A stretch of DNA of 64,000 nt. Origin: Microbacteriaceae bacterium PS02070 (lineage in GTDB: Bacteria > Actinomycetota > Actinomycetes > Actinomycetales > Microbacteriaceae). The stretch is from assembly GCA_029959865.1 (NCBI GenBank), contig JASCPE010000001.1, forward strand, positions 558,001 to 622,000, in the 5' to 3' direction. The translations under genes were made by a program, and so were the position numbers. The notes beneath the pieces were generated by a model. It had not been told where the DNA came from. It worked only from the letters and a program-made list of their open reading frames with translations, and searched no databases. Positions 54,072 through 64,000 of the stretch are shown here, in pieces. The first letter of the stretch is position 1. The number at the start of each line of letters is the position of its first letter.

Positions 54072-55774
54072 CCCCCACTGCCGCGACCCTCGCCGCGCTT
54101 GACGCGCAGGCACACGACAAGCCGGTCCTGCTGGCCGTGTCCTACCTGCGCGTCTCCACCCGCGAGCAGGCCGAGCGCGGCGGCACCGAGGAGGGGTTCT
54201 CGATTCCCGCGCAGCGTGAGGCGAACCACCGCAAAGCAGGAGAACTCGGCGCGCGGATCGTCCGTGAGTTCGTGGACGCGGGCGAGTCGGCGCGGTCGGC
54301 GGATCGTGATGGGTTGCAGGAGATGCTGGCGTTCATCGCCGCAACCCGTGTCACGTTCTGCATCGTCCACAAGCTCGACCGCCTCGCCCGCAACCGCGCC
54401 GACGACGTGAAAATCCACGAAGCACTCATAGGCGCCGGGGTTACCCTTGTCTCCGCCACCGAGTCCATCGACCAGACGCCCTCGGGGATGCTCGTCCACG
54501 GCATCATGTCCTCCATCGCCGAGTTCTACAGCCGCAACCTCGCCACCGAAGTCACCAAAGGGCTGACGCAGAAGGTCGCGCAGGGCGGCACCCCGATGCG
54601 CGCCCCCATCGGCTACCTCAACGTCCGCAAGACCGATGAGAACGGGCGCGAGGTGCGGACGGTCGAAGTCGATCCCGACCGCGCACCGCTCATCATCTGG
54701 GCGTTCGAGCACTACGCCGAAGGCGAGACCTCCGTCACCGGCCTGCTCCGCGACCTCACCGCACGCGGCCTCCTGACCGTGCCGACGCCGAAACGGCCGT
54801 CGAAGCCGCTGGGGAAGAACACGCTCTACAAGCTGCTGACGAACCCGTACTACGCGGGAGTGATCCGCTACAAGGGCGCGTTGCACCCGGGCGCGCACGA
54901 ACCCATCGTGGAACCGGCGCTCTTCGACAAGGTGCAATCGCTGCTCCGGACGCGGACGGCGAAGATGACCCGCCACGTCCAGCACGCCCACCACCTGAAA
55001 GGGCTGCTGCATTGCGGCACCTGCGGGTCAAGGATGCTGCTGGACTTCGCCACCAACCCGCGAGGTGTGACCTACGCCTACTTCATCTGCTCCGGCCGCG
55101 CGGCGAAGAAGACGAACTGCACCAGGCGGGCCGTGCCTGTCGCTGTCGCCGAACGTCTCGTCGCGGACTCCTACGCGAGCATCACGATCAGCGACACCAC
55201 CTACCAGCGGATCGCGGCCGACGTTGACGCGGCGTTCGACAAACGCAACGCCGGGAACGACCAGGAACTCGCGGACCTGACGGCGAACCGAGCACGTCTG
55301 GAATCAGAGTCGGACAAGCTGCTGGCAGCGCACTTCGCCGACGCCATCGACCTCGACACGCTGAAGCGCCACCAAGACCGCATCCGCGCAGGCCTCGCCG
55401 ACGTGAACCGTCGCCTCGCTGAGCACAGCGAACACCACACCGGGGGACGCGCATTCCTTCACGACAGCCTGCGGCTGCTCATCGACGCGCACCATGCCTA
55501 TGCCCACTCAGGCGATTCCGACCGGAGGCTGGCGAACCAAGCCTTCTACACCCGCCTCGACATCACCGACGACGAACAACTCCGCCCCAGCCTGGCTGAG
55601 CCGTTCGCCACGATCTTCCGCGAAGCACACGACAGCGGTGACGAAGGCAAGGAAGCGAAACGGGAACACTCCACATCTTTCGATGTCGCGTGTTCCCGTA
55701 AGACACTTTGGGTGGAGCCTAGGAGATTCGAACTCCTGACATCCTGCTTGCAAAGCAGGCGCTCTACCAACTGA
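54068..55774 (+). CDS. Large serine recombinase/integrase
   Basis: 568-aa site-specific recombinase. Resolvase catalytic domain (about 20-165) with Ser30 in YLRVSTREQ and KLDRLARNRADD; a Recombinase domain (about 185-300); a zinc-ribbon with Cys pairs in LLHCGTCGSRM and the later CSG/NCTRR; and a long coiled coil (about 395-465). The last ~20 codons (VEPRRFELLTSCLQSRRSTN) are the tRNA-Ala gene read in frame, and the stop lies inside the tRNA at 55772-55774. This junction is what is left after integration next to tRNA-Ala. Confidence 0.92.
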   Translation: MTPTAATLAALDAQAHDKPVLLAVSYLRVSTREQAERGGTEEGFSIPAQREANHRKAGELGARIVREFVDAGESARSADRDGLQEMLAFIAATRVTFCIVHKLDRLARNRADDVKIHEALIGAGVTLVSATESIDQTPSGMLVHGIMSSIAEFYSRNLATEVTKGLTQKVAQGGTPMRAPIGYLNVRKTDENGREVRTVEVDPDRAPLIIWAFEHYAEGETSVTGLLRDLTARGLLTVPTPKRPSKPLGKNTLYKLLTNPYYAGVIRYKGALHPGAHEPIVEPALFDKVQSLLRTRTAKMTRHVQHAHHLKGLLHCGTCGSRMLLDFATNPRGVTYAYFICSGRAAKKTNCTRRAVPVAVAERLVADSYASITISDTTYQRIAADVDAAFDKRNAGNDQELADLTANRARLESESDKLLAAHFADAIDLDTLKRHQDRIRAGLADVNRRLAEHSEHHTGGRAFLHDSLRLLIDAHHAYAHSGDSDRRLANQAFYTRLDITDDEQLRPSLAEPFATIFREAHDSGDEGKEAKREHSTSFDVACSRKTLWVEPRRFELLTSCLQSRRSTN

Positions 55775-55785
55775 GCTAAGGCCCC
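55713..55785 (-). tRNA. tRNA-Ala (anticodon TGC)
   Basis: 73-nt tRNA with acceptor GGGGCCT/AGGCTCC (one G-T pair), D-arm, anticodon stem CCTGC/GCAGG with loop TTTGCAA (anticodon TGC) and T-arm CAGGAGTTCGAATCTCCT-type. Discriminator A, CCA not encoded. It overlaps the 3' end of the serine recombinase ORF on the other strand and remains structurally intact. Confidence 0.97.
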
Positions 55786-55800
55786 TCGGGGTATTGACAG

Positions 55801-55874
55801 TGGGGCTACCAGGACTTGAACCTGGGACCTCTTCATTATCAGTGAAGCGCTCTAACCGCCTGAGCTATAGCCCC
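55801..55874 (-). tRNA. tRNA-Ile (anticodon GAT)
   Basis: 74-nt tRNA with acceptor GGGGCTA/TAGCCCC, anticodon loop TGATAAT (anticodon GAT) and T-arm CAGGTTCAAGTCCTG. Discriminator A, CCA not encoded. With tRNA-Ala it forms the tRNA pair that follows gyrA in many actinobacteria. Confidence 0.97.
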
Positions 55875-55986
55875 GCTGGTGACCGGCCCCGAGGCCGTCA
55901 ACCTCCAAGACTTTACCCGAAATCGGTGCGTTTGACGAATCGGAGCCGGCGCTGATGCGCGCGAGGGATATGTGGGGCCGAACGAA

Positions 55987-56024
55987 CGAACTCCGCGCGG
56001 TCCCAGCGGATCGCGCGGAGTTCG
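55987..56024 (-). terminator. Hairpin terminator after the gyrA/DUF3566 operon
   Basis: A perfect 13-bp stem (55987-55999 with 56012-56024) lies 20 bp past the DUF3566 stop on the minus strand. GC-rich, with only a weak T-rich tail. Confidence 0.6.
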
Positions 56025-56044
56025 GAAGTTGTGAGCGTCGGCGC

Positions 56045-56449
56045 TCAGTTCGAGGTGAAACCGACGAGCAAGCCGCCCGTCACCTTGACCATGAGGTTGT
56101 AGATCCCGGCGGCGACGGCGCCGAGCACCGTAATGACCACGAGGTTCAAAATCGCGACGACCGCCGCGAAGGCGAGCACCTGCGGGAGGCTGAGGATACG
56201 CTCCAGCGAGAACGATCCGTCGTTGAAGGCAACCAGCAGCTCATCGACTCGCCCGATCAGACCGGTGGCCTGCAGCACGAGGTAGATGAGGAAGATCGAC
56301 ACGACCGTGACGATCGCGACGGCGACGGCGGCCAGGAACGACAGCTTCACCGCCGACCAGAAGTCAACGTAGACCAGGCGCAGGCGCACCTGCTTTGCGG
56401 CCGTCCGGGTGGACGACTTGCGGGCAAGCTTGTCGGCGACCGTGCTCAT
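56045..56449 (-). CDS. DUF3566 membrane protein
   Basis: 134-aa protein with a basic N-terminus ([20 protein letters not shown]), two transmembrane helices (about 32-57 and 84-110) and an amphipathic tail ending GLLVGFTSN. The DUF3566 family is encoded directly after gyrA in actinobacteria (mycobacterial Rv0007 equivalent). ATG overlaps the gyrA stop by 4 bp. Function unknown. Confidence 0.92.
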   Translation of the reverse strand: MSTVADKLARKSSTRTAAKQVRLRLVYVDFWSAVKLSFLAAVAVAIVTVVSIFLIYLVLQATGLIGRVDELLVAFNDGSFSLERILSLPQVLAFAAVVAILNLVVITVLGAVAAGIYNLMVKVTGGLLVGFTSN

Positions 56450-59016
56450 GAGTCAGTGTCACTCTCTTCTGCGGGTGTCTCGGTGGGAACATCCTCTGCG
56501 GAGGATTCTTCCATGGCTTCTGCCAGCCCCCGCTCACCATTGCGGGCGATCGCGAGAATGCGATCGTTCTCCGCGGCACGGGCAAAAACCACGCCCATCG
56601 TGTCGCGACCCTTGGCAGGGACCTCGGCCACGGCAGAGCGTACCACCTTGCCACTGGCAAGAACCACGAGGACCTCATCGACCTCTCCGACGATCAGACC
56701 ACCGGCGAGGTTGCCTCGATCATCGTTCAGCTTCGCGACCTTGATGCCCAGCCCGCCTCGGCTCTGCAAGCGGTACTGGTCGACCGCAGTGCGCTTGGCA
56801 TAGCCGCCTTCAGTCACAACGAACACGAAGCCTTCGTCGGTGACGACCGACGCCGACAGGAGCGAGTCGTCCCCACGGAACGACATTCCCTTCACGCCCT
56901 CGGTGGAGCGGCCCATCGGGCGCAGTGCCTGGTCTGTCGCGGAGAACCGCAGCGACATTCCCTGCTTGCTGATGAGCAGGATGTCATCGCCTTCGTCCAC
57001 GAGCATCGCGCTGACAACCTCGTCGCCGTCTTCCTCGTCCTGCCCGCGGAGCTTGATGGCGATCACGCCACCCTGACGGTTGGTGTCGTAGTCGCTCAGG
57101 CGCGTCTTCTTGACCAGGCCGCTCCGGGTCGCGAGCACCAGGTATTCCTTGGTCTGATAGTCCGGGATGTCGAGAATCTGCGCGATCTCCTCCCCCGGCT
57201 GGAGCGCCAGGAGGTTCGCAACATGCTGGCCCTTCGCGTCGCGCCCGCCCTCGCCGATCTCATACGCCTTGGTGCGGTAGACGCGGCCCTTCGTGGTGAA
57301 GAACAGCAGCCAGTGGTGCGTCGTCGTGACGAAGAAGTGCTCGACGATGTCGTCGGCACGCAGCTGCGCGCCCTTCACACCCTTGCCACCACGGTGCTGC
57401 GATCGGTAATTGTCGCTGCGCGTGCGCTTGATGTACCCATCGCGCGTCACGGTGATGACCATCTCCTCTTCGGGGATGAGGTCTTCCATCGACATGTCAC
57501 CGTCGAAGCCGGGCAGGATTTGGGTACGACGCTCGTCGCCGAACCGGTCGACGATCTCGGTGAGCTCATCGCGGATGATCGCGCGTTGACGGGCAGGATC
57601 GGCAAGGATCGCCTTGAACTCGGCGATCTGCTGCTCCAGAGCCGTTGCCTCGTCGATGATCTTCTGGCGTTCCAGCGCAGCCAGACGACGCAGCTGCATC
57701 GCAAGGATCGCATCGGCCTGCACGTCATCGATGTCGAGGAGGGCTTTCAGCCCCTCGCGCGCTTCGTCGACCGTCGGCGACCGTCGGATGAGCGCGATGA
57801 CCTCGTCCAGCGCGTCCAGTGCCTTGAGGTACGCGCGCAGGATGTGCATGCGCTCTTCCGCCTTGTTGAGGCGGAACTGCGTACGGCGGACGATGACTTC
57901 GACCTGGTGGGTGATCCAGTAGGAGATGAAACCGTCGAGTGCGAGCGTGCGCGGCACGCCGTCGACGATCGCGAGCATGTTCGCGCCGAAGTTGTCCTGA
58001 AGTTGGGTGTGCTTGTACAGATTGTTCAGCACGACCTTCGCGACAGCATCACGCTTGAGCACAATGACCAGACGCTGGCCGGTACGGTCGCTTGTCTCAT
58101 CGCGGATGTCGGCGATACCGGTCACGCGGCCGTCACGGGCAAGGTCGCGGATCTTCAGCGCGAGGTTGTCGGGGTTGACCTGGTAGGGAAGCTCGGTGAC
58201 CACGAGGCACGTGCGCCCCTGGATCTCCTCGACCTCCACGACGGCGCGCATCGTGATGGAGCCGCGTCCGGTCGTGTACGCGTCACGGATGCCCTTGACA
58301 CCGAGGATCTGGGCGCCGGTCGGGAAGTCCGGGCCGTGCACGCGCTGCAGAAGAGCTTCGAGCAGCTCCTCGCGGGAGGCTTCCGGGTGCTCCAAGGCCC
58401 ACAGCGCACCGTCGGAGATCTCGCGCAGGTTGTGCGGCGGGATGTTCGTGGCCATACCGACCGCGATACCCACCGATCCATTGGCCAGAAGGTTCGGGAA
58501 CCGCGCCGGCAGAACGACCGGCTCCTGCGTCTTGCCGTCGTAGTTGTCCTCGAAATCGACCGTGTTCTCGTCGATGTCTCGCACCATCTCCAGCGCGAGA
58601 GGTGCCATCTTGATCTCGGTGTATCGCGGAGCCGCCGCGCCCTGGTTTCCCGGAGAACCGAAGTTTCCCTGACCGTCAGCCAGCGGGTAGCGCAGCGACC
58701 ACGGCTGGACGAGTCGTACGAGGGCGTCATAGATCGCGCCGTCACCGTGCGGGTGGTACTGACCCATGACCTCGCCGACGACGCGCGCGCACTTCGAGTA
58801 GCTCTTGTCGGGACGGTAGCCGCCGTCGTACATGCCGTAGATCACACGGCGGTGCACGGGCTTGAGTCCATCGCGCACGTCCGGGAGGGCGCGCCCCACG
58901 ATCACGCTCATTGCGTAGTCGAGGTAACTGCGCTGCATCTCGACCTGCAGATCGACCTGGTCGATGTGTCCGTGGTTGTGCGTGCTCGCCGCGTCGGGGC
59001 GTTCTTCGTCAGTCAT
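56446..59016 (-). CDS. gyrA: DNA gyrase subunit A
   Basis: 856-aa topoisomerase II breakage-reunion subunit. Catalytic Tyr132 in [10 protein letters not shown]. The quinolone-determining region reads [10 protein letters not shown] (88-97), with Gly93 at the position of E. coli Ser83 and Mtb Ala90, and Asp97 conserved. The C-terminal beta-pinwheel carries a GyrA-box-like QHRGGKG. Acts with GyrB to add negative supercoils. Separated from gyrB by 52 bp. Confidence 0.98.
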   Translation of the reverse strand: MTDEERPDAASTHNHGHIDQVDLQVEMQRSYLDYAMSVIVGRALPDVRDGLKPVHRRVIYGMYDGGYRPDKSYSKCARVVGEVMGQYHPHGDGAIYDALVRLVQPWSLRYPLADGQGNFGSPGNQGAAAPRYTEIKMAPLALEMVRDIDENTVDFEDNYDGKTQEPVVLPARFPNLLANGSVGIAVGMATNIPPHNLREISDGALWALEHPEASREELLEALLQRVHGPDFPTGAQILGVKGIRDAYTTGRGSITMRAVVEVEEIQGRTCLVVTELPYQVNPDNLALKIRDLARDGRVTGIADIRDETSDRTGQRLVIVLKRDAVAKVVLNNLYKHTQLQDNFGANMLAIVDGVPRTLALDGFISYWITHQVEVIVRRTQFRLNKAEERMHILRAYLKALDALDEVIALIRRSPTVDEAREGLKALLDIDDVQADAILAMQLRRLAALERQKIIDEATALEQQIAEFKAILADPARQRAIIRDELTEIVDRFGDERRTQILPGFDGDMSMEDLIPEEEMVITVTRDGYIKRTRSDNYRSQHRGGKGVKGAQLRADDIVEHFFVTTTHHWLLFFTTKGRVYRTKAYEIGEGGRDAKGQHVANLLALQPGEEIAQILDIPDYQTKEYLVLATRSGLVKKTRLSDYDTNRQGGVIAIKLRGQDEEDGDEVVSAMLVDEGDDILLISKQGMSLRFSATDQALRPMGRSTEGVKGMSFRGDDSLLSASVVTDEGFVFVVTEGGYAKRTAVDQYRLQSRGGLGIKVAKLNDDRGNLAGGLIVGEVDEVLVVLASGKVVRSAVAEVPAKGRDTMGVVFARAAENDRILAIARNGERGLAEAMEESSAEDVPTETPAEESDTDS

Positions 59017-59068
59017 GTGTGTCGTATGCCTTTTCGGTTATCGATGACGCGCCGCGCCGAATCGAAGC

Positions 59069-61102
59069 TCAGATGTCGAGGAAGCGAACGTCCTTGGCGT
59101 TGCGCTGGATGAAGCTGCGTCGTGACTCGACGTCCTCACCCATCAGGACGGAGAAGATCTCATCGGCCGCCGCCGCGTCCTCGATCGTGACCTGGCGCAG
59201 TGTTCGAGACTCGTGGTCCATCGTGGTCTCCCACAGCTCCTTGGGGTTCATCTCGCCGAGTCCCTTGTAGCGCTGGATGCCCGAATCCTTCGGAAGCCGC
59301 TTGCCGTTGGCCAGGCCATCGGCCAACAGCGCATCGCGCTCGCGGTCACTGAAGACGTACTCGTGTTCGGAGTTCGACCACTTCAAGCGGTAGAGCGGCG
59401 GCATCGCGAGGTAGACGAAACCCGCCTCGATGAGTCCGCGCATATACCGGAACAGCAGCGTCAGCAGCAGGGTCGTGATGTGCTGGCCGTCGACATCGGC
59501 ATCGGCCATGAGAACGATCTTGTGGTAGCGCGCCTTCTCGACATTGAAGTCCTCGCCGATGCCGGTTCCGAAGGCGGAGATGATGGCCTGAATCTCGTTG
59601 TTGCCGAGGGCACGGTCCAGTCGAGCCTTCTCGACATTGAGCACCTTCCCGCGCAACGACAGAATCGCCTGAGTCTCGGGATCGCGCCCGCGCACGGCAG
59701 AACCACCGGCCGAGTCTCCCTCGACCAGGAAAATCTCACTGATCGAGGGGTCCTTGCTCGTGCAGTCCTTCAGCTTGTCGGGCATCGATGCCGATTCGAA
59801 GACACTCTTGCGCCGTGCAGTCTCCCGCGCCTTGCGTGCCGCCAGGCGTGCGGTGGCCGCATCGACTGCCTTGCTGACGACCTTCCTCGCCTGCGCCGGG
59901 TTTCGATCGAGCCAATCCGTGAGCTGGTCACCGACCACCTTCTGCACGAACGCTTTTGCTTCCGTGTTGCCCAGTTTGGTTTTGGTTTGACCCTCGAACT
60001 GAGGCTCGGAGAGCTTGACCGAGATGACGGCGGTGAGACCCTCTCGGATGTCTTCGCCGGTGAGGTTCTCGTCCTTCTCCTTCAGGAGCCCCTGCGTGCG
60101 TGCGTATCGGTTGATGTACGACGTGAGAGCAGCCCGGAAGCCTTCTTCATGCGTGCCACCCTCGACCGTGTTGATGACGTTGGCGAAGGTGAAGACGTTC
60201 TCGGTATAGCTGGAGGTCCACTGCATCGCCATCTCGAGCGAAATATGGCGGACGGTGTCTTCGGCCTCGATCTCGATGATCTCGTCATTGATCACCTCGG
60301 CCTTGCGCATGCGGTTGATGTACTCGACGTAGTCGACGAGCCCGCGCTCATAGTGGAAATCATCGTTGGGCTGACGTTCCTCGCCCACGCCGTCGCCGGT
60401 GTCGACAACATAAACGGACTCCGGACGCTCGTCGGAAAGCCGAATCCGAAGACCCTTGTTGAGGAACGCCGTCTGCTGGAAGCGCGTGCGCAACGTGTCG
60501 TAGTCGAAGTCCGTGGTCTCGAAGATCGTGTCATCGGGCCAGAACGTGATCGTCGTCCCAGTCTCATCACTCGCCGCACCCTTGGCCAGCGGCGCCTGCG
60601 GGACACCCCCATCGCGGAAGGACTGCGTCCAAACGAATCCCTGACGCTTGACTTCCACCTCGAGGCGGGTCGAAAGCGCGTTGACGACCGACGAACCGAC
60701 GCCGTGGAGCCCACCCGAGACGGCGTACCCGCCACCGCCGAACTTTCCGCCGGCGTGGAGGACCGTCAAGACGACCTCGACCGTCGACTTCCCCTCTGCT
60801 TTGTGGATGTCAACCGGGATCCCGCGGCCGTTGTCGACCACGCGCAGACCACCGTCAGCGAGGATCGTCACGTCGATCGTGTCGCAATAGCCAGCGAGCG
60901 CCTCGTCGACCGCGTTGTCCACGATCTCGTACACGAGGTGGTGCAGTCCACGCTCGCCGGTGGAGCCGATGTACATACCGGGGCGCTTGCGAACCGCTTC
61001 GAGTCCTTCGAGGACTTGGATGTCGTCTGCGCCGTAATCCGCGCCGTGCGTCTGCTGGGATTCTGGTTCTTCAGGAACGCCTGCGGGATTCTCGGACGTC
61101 AT
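59069..61102 (-). CDS. gyrB: DNA gyrase subunit B
   Basis: 677-aa ATPase subunit. GHKL ATP site: [22 protein letters not shown] and [15 protein letters not shown]. The TOPRIM domain has EGDSAGGSA and the metal site DADVDGQHI; the C-terminus has [11 protein letters not shown]. Start at ATG 61102; 25 extra upstream residues in the open frame are not family-like. Confidence 0.98.
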   Translation of the reverse strand: MTSENPAGVPEEPESQQTHGADYGADDIQVLEGLEAVRKRPGMYIGSTGERGLHHLVYEIVDNAVDEALAGYCDTIDVTILADGGLRVVDNGRGIPVDIHKAEGKSTVEVVLTVLHAGGKFGGGGYAVSGGLHGVGSSVVNALSTRLEVEVKRQGFVWTQSFRDGGVPQAPLAKGAASDETGTTITFWPDDTIFETTDFDYDTLRTRFQQTAFLNKGLRIRLSDERPESVYVVDTGDGVGEERQPNDDFHYERGLVDYVEYINRMRKAEVINDEIIEIEAEDTVRHISLEMAMQWTSSYTENVFTFANVINTVEGGTHEEGFRAALTSYINRYARTQGLLKEKDENLTGEDIREGLTAVISVKLSEPQFEGQTKTKLGNTEAKAFVQKVVGDQLTDWLDRNPAQARKVVSKAVDAATARLAARKARETARRKSVFESASMPDKLKDCTSKDPSISEIFLVEGDSAGGSAVRGRDPETQAILSLRGKVLNVEKARLDRALGNNEIQAIISAFGTGIGEDFNVEKARYHKIVLMADADVDGQHITTLLLTLLFRYMRGLIEAGFVYLAMPPLYRLKWSNSEHEYVFSDRERDALLADGLANGKRLPKDSGIQRYKGLGEMNPKELWETTMDHESRTLRQVTIEDAAAADEIFSVLMGEDVESRRSFIQRNAKDVRFLDI

Positions 61103-61225
61103 TGGTTTCGCGCGCTCCAGAGGTAGGTGGACGAGGGCTTCCAGTCTACCTGTTTCGCACAGGGAGCAAGGCGCCAAAAGCCCCTGTGGCGCGATAAAAC
61201 CCGCTGCGCCACCTCCGATGCCCGC

Positions 61226-61714
61226 TCATCCGTAGGTATCGCGAGGACCACGGCCTGGAACGGCTCTCCGGCCCCATTTCCATGAGGGGACGTCCGGTCC
61301 GATGAACCGGATGTTCTTCACACCCGCCTCAGGAAAGCGACGTGCGAGCTCAGTCACCATGTGTGCGCGCATCGTCTTGAGATTGGTCGCCCACGCCGTC
61401 GAATCACACTGCACCGTGAGCAATCCATCGGCCAGAGCGACCGGATTGGCGTGCCGTGCGGTCTCCTCTCCGGCGACCTCTTCCCACTGCAGCACGAGGT
61501 CCTCCCGCGCCAATTGTGCGTCCCAACCTGCGTCTTTTGTCAGGGCCGAGACCACATCACCGAGCCCATGCGGATCGCGTCCCTTCGTGAACGGACCATG
61601 CTCGTCATCGACCGGCTGATAACGACGCCGACGCTTCGCTCGAGCAGAGGGCTCCAACCCGCGTAAGCGTAGGTAGGTGGCGACGGTCTCCGGTACACGT
61701 GCTGAAGTGTTCAT
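61226..61714 (-). CDS. DUF721 (RecF-adjacent) DNA-associated protein
   Basis: 162-aa small basic protein of the DUF721/DciA-like family. The core PVALADGLLTVQCDSTAWAT, NLKTMRAHMVTELARRF and IRFIGPDVPSW match the family, which is linked to helicase loading (DciA). Encoded between recF and gyrB, as in mycobacteria. Its ATG overlaps the recF stop by 4 bp. Confidence 0.92.
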   Translation of the reverse strand: MNTSARVPETVATYLRLRGLEPSARAKRRRRYQPVDDEHGPFTKGRDPHGLGDVVSALTKDAGWDAQLAREDLVLQWEEVAGEETARHANPVALADGLLTVQCDSTAWATNLKTMRAHMVTELARRFPEAGVKNIRFIGPDVPSWKWGRRAVPGRGPRDTYG

Positions 61715-62865
61715 TCGTCCTCCACGATGGTTCCCGCTTCAACTCGGACGGTCCGTGCGCGCAACGCAGCCGGCACGTCCTCCTCCACCGCCGCGGTGAC
61801 GATCACCTGTTCGAAGCCCGCGACGAGATCGGCCAGGCGCGCCCGACGGTCGGCATCGAGTTCCGCGAACACATCGTCCAGGATGAGCACCGGATCACCC
61901 AGGGACGAACGCTCCCGAAGCAGCTGAGCGGAGGCGAGTCGCAGGGCCAGCGCAACCGACCACGACTCGCCATGCGAGGCGAATCCCTTCACCGGCAGCC
62001 CGCGGACTCGCAGGGTGAGGTCGTCGCGATGGGGCCCGACAAGAGTGAGTCCGCGCTCCAGCTCCGCGGCGCGATGTGAAGCGAGCGCCTCGCGGAACTG
62101 TTCCTCGATCGCTGCGGGATCCCAGCTCATCTCACCGGCCGGCGCCTCATCTTCCTCGGGGTCGATGCCGCCGATGCTGAGGGCCCAGGAGGCCGTCGGC
62201 TGATGGTCGGCACCCGCAATCGCCGAGTACGCAGAGGTCAGCGGCCCGGCGAGCTCATCCGCGAGACGCAGGCGCCCGCGGATAAGCTCAGCGCCGAGCG
62301 AGACAAGCTTGTCGTCCCAGACGTCCAGCGTGGAGAGCGACTCTCCCCGGATCCCTCGCGCCCGCGCCGATTTCAACAGCGCGGTGCGCTGCTTGAGGAC
62401 ACGGTCATAATCGGCGATCACGCCGGACAGTCGCGGCGAGAGCTGCGTCAGGAGTTGATCGGCGAATCGCCGCCGGGACGATGGGTCGCCACGCACGATC
62501 TGGAGATCTTCGGGTGCGAACAGCACAACCTGGGCGTAGCGGGGAAGCTCCGAGGGCTTCACCGGTGCGCCATTGACGCGAGCTTTGTTGGCTCCCGTGC
62601 GATTGATCTGGATCTCCAGCTGAACGTGACGCTCGACGTGACCCAGTCGAGCCCGAACGAACGCAGCATTCTGGTCGGCACGCACGAGCGGCGCGTCCTG
62701 CGACACCCGATGGGAGCCGAGCGTCGCGAGATACCCAATTGCCTCGGCGAGGTTGGTCTTGCCCTGACCGTTACGACCCACGAACACGTTCGCGCCCGCG
62801 ACAAGACTGACCTCGGCCGATGCGTAATTGCGGAAATCCGCCAGGCTCAGGTGCTCAACGATCAC
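61711..62865 (-). CDS. recF: DNA replication/repair protein RecF
   Basis: 384-aa SMC-like ATPase that binds ssDNA-dsDNA junctions in gap repair. Walker A GRNGQGKTN with NLAEAIGYLATLGS after it; signature and Walker B in DPVLILDDVFAELDADRR. GTG start at 62865 with an AGGAGG site 8 bp upstream. 33 bp after dnaN on the minus strand. Confidence 0.97.
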   Translation of the reverse strand: MIVEHLSLADFRNYASAEVSLVAGANVFVGRNGQGKTNLAEAIGYLATLGSHRVSQDAPLVRADQNAAFVRARLGHVERHVQLEIQINRTGANKARVNGAPVKPSELPRYAQVVLFAPEDLQIVRGDPSSRRRFADQLLTQLSPRLSGVIADYDRVLKQRTALLKSARARGIRGESLSTLDVWDDKLVSLGAELIRGRLRLADELAGPLTSAYSAIAGADHQPTASWALSIGGIDPEEDEAPAGEMSWDPAAIEEQFREALASHRAAELERGLTLVGPHRDDLTLRVRGLPVKGFASHGESWSVALALRLASAQLLRERSSLGDPVLILDDVFAELDADRRARLADLVAGFEQVIVTAAVEEDVPAALRARTVRVEAGTIVEDE

Positions 62866-62898
62866 CAGATCACCTCCTCCGGCGTGCGCCGGACCCCG

Positions 62899-64000
62899 TC
62901 AGCGCAGCAGGAGGTTCGGCTGGAGCAGGTACTTGAAGCTCTCCGGACCGCCCGAGGTCTGCGGCGTGATCAGCACCGGGCTGAGCTTGTTCGCGTTGTC
63001 GCTGGAGGTGAAGGTGATCCGAGCGAACTCACTCTTGAGAGCGCCGAGCGCCTCCAGCAGGTACTGCGGATTCAGTCCGAGGGTCACATCGTCTCCGGTG
63101 AGCGTGGCATCCACGGTCTCACTCGCGCGCGCCTGCTCGGTACCGGAGGCATCCATGGACACGCCTTCGGCTGTGAAGGTGAATCGCAGCGGAGCAGAAC
63201 GGTCAAGGACCAGCGCGACGCGGCGAACCGCCTCGATCAGCTCGCCGGTGTTCACGACGGCGTGGTGCTCGGTCGCCTCGGGGAAAAGCCGGCGCACCGG
63301 CGGGAAGTTGCCCTTGATCAGCAGCGACGTCACGGTCTTGTTCCCTGCCGTGAACGCGATAATCTCGCGGTCACCCGAACCGGAGAAGGCCACCTGAATG
63401 TTCCCGGAGTGGGCGAACGTCTTGCCCACTTCGGTGAGGGTGCGTGCGGGAACGAGTGCGGTCGTCGTGGCAGCGGCCCCGGAAGTGCCGGCGTCCCACG
63501 GAATCTCGCGGAGAGCGACACGGTAGCGGTCGGTTGCGACGAGGCTGAGCTCGTTCTCGGCCACTTCGAGCTGGACACCGGTCAACACGGGGGTGACATC
63601 ATCGCGCGATGCCGCGAATGCGACCTGAGCGATAGCGGTCGCGAACTCCTCTGCGGGCACCAGTCCGGACTCGCCCGATACCTCGGGGATCGCGGGGTAC
63701 TCCTGCACTGGCATCGAGGCGAGTGTGAACCGAGCCGAGCCACAGGTGAGGATGATCTCTCCGTCGGAATCCTGCTCGATCTGGATGGGAGCGTTCGGAA
63801 GGCGGCTGGCGATCTCGGACAGAAGGCGGCCGTGAACGAGAATGGTCCCCGGCTCGTCGACGGTCGCTTCGATCGTCGTCTGCGCAGACGCCTCATAGTC
63901 GAAGGCCGAGAGAGTCAACCCTGCATCCCCGGCTTCGATGAGGACTCCGGCAAGGATTGGCTGCGGGTTTCGCTGTGGCAGGAGCTTCACGACGAAAGAT
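62899..64000 (-). CDS. dnaN: DNA polymerase III beta sliding clamp, 5' end outside window
   Basis: The visible 367 codons carry three clamp domains. Recognisable points: SFVVKLLPQRNPQPILAGVL at the start (continuing past the window, so about 15-20 codons are missing), EYPAIPEVSGE and the C-terminal NPQYLLEAL. The DNA-encircling clamp of replication. The missing start and dnaA/oriC lie to the right. Confidence 0.96.
   Translation of the reverse strand, partial: SFVVKLLPQRNPQPILAGVLIEAGDAGLTLSAFDYEASAQTTIEATVDEPGTILVHGRLLSEIASRLPNAPIQIEQDSDGEIILTCGSARFTLASMPVQEYPAIPEVSGESGLVPAEEFATAIAQVAFAASRDDVTPVLTGVQLEVAENELSLVATDRYRVALREIPWDAGTSGAAATTTALVPARTLTEVGKTFAHSGNIQVAFSGSGDREIIAFTAGNKTVTSLLIKGNFPPVRRLFPEATEHHAVVNTGELIEAVRRVALVLDRSAPLRFTFTAEGVSMDASGTEQARASETVDATLTGDDVTLGLNPQYLLEALGALKSEFARITFTSSDNANKLSPVLITPQTSGGPESFKYLLQPNLLLR

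Noticed and set aside
55700..55774. C-terminal extension of the serine recombinase as a genuine functional part
   Set aside because: The residues are an in-frame reading of tRNA-Ala and come from the chromosome side of the junction.
57223..59112. A 629-codon open frame opposite gyrA (and similar long ones opposite gyrB, pknA and pknB)
   Set aside because: These are antisense frames in GC-rich coding DNA with no domain resemblance; the sense genes are certain.
62866..64000. Replication origin inside the window
   Set aside because: Only recF and dnaN are reached; no DnaA-box cluster is seen, and oriC should lie beyond the right edge.

Overview
The window is GC-rich DNA from an actinobacterium, most likely a member of Micrococcales/Microbacteriaceae such as Microbacterium (inferred from gene order and protein style, not from a database search). 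GTG starts and 1-4 bp stop/start overlaps are frequent. The right edge is the region beside the replication origin: dnaN (cut by the window), recF, a DUF721 gene, gyrB, gyrA, a DUF3566 gene, tRNA-Ile and tRNA-Ala, all read right to left, so dnaA and oriC should lie just beyond base 64000. The order fhaA-fhaB-pstP-rodA-pbpA-pknA-pknB, pabA, sortase, crgA, rhomboid, ppiA (14.4-27.5 kb) is the conserved near-origin cell-wall and Ser/Thr-kinase cluster of actinobacteria (compare M. tuberculosis Rv0009-Rv0020c).

Left part (0-14.3 kb): an ABC importer of the sulfonate/nitrate/thiamine-precursor type with a kinase-like partner gene cut by the window; a decayed glycerate kinase pseudogene; an isochorismatase-family hydrolase; a GNAT acetyltransferase; a PadR-UbiB pair with a long inverted repeat; an aldo/keto reductase; a LysR gene divergent from a folate-independent methionine synthase pair (mesX-mesD); a class II Fic protein; and tRNA-Leu(CAG) with its terminator.

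Accessory block 1 (27.5-41.3 kb), between ppiA and the tRNA/gyr genes: a YbaK deacylase, a truncated alkD, a NUDIX hydrolase, a TipA-type MerR regulator, paired crcB fluoride channels, an iron-regulated siderophore ABC importer with a clear DtxR/IdeR box and an internal terminator, RidA, lipB-lipA, a PadR regulator, a nitronate monooxygenase and a divergent acyl-CoA synthetase.

Accessory block 2 (about 41.3-55.7 kb) looks like an integrated mobilizable element ending at tRNA-Ala. It has a large serine recombinase whose reading frame runs into the tRNA, a MobF relaxase-helicase without type IV secretion genes in view, a MerR/MFS efflux pair, and a bacteriocin locus. That locus encodes a lactococcin-972-like secreted peptide followed by a lipoprotein, a periplasmic-adaptor-like protein, an ABC ATPase and an FtsX/MacB-like permease. 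Divergent from it is an operon for an ECF sigma factor, a membrane-anchored partner and a secreted I36/beta-gamma-crystallin-like protein. This sigma/bacteriocin locus is the most interesting part of the window.
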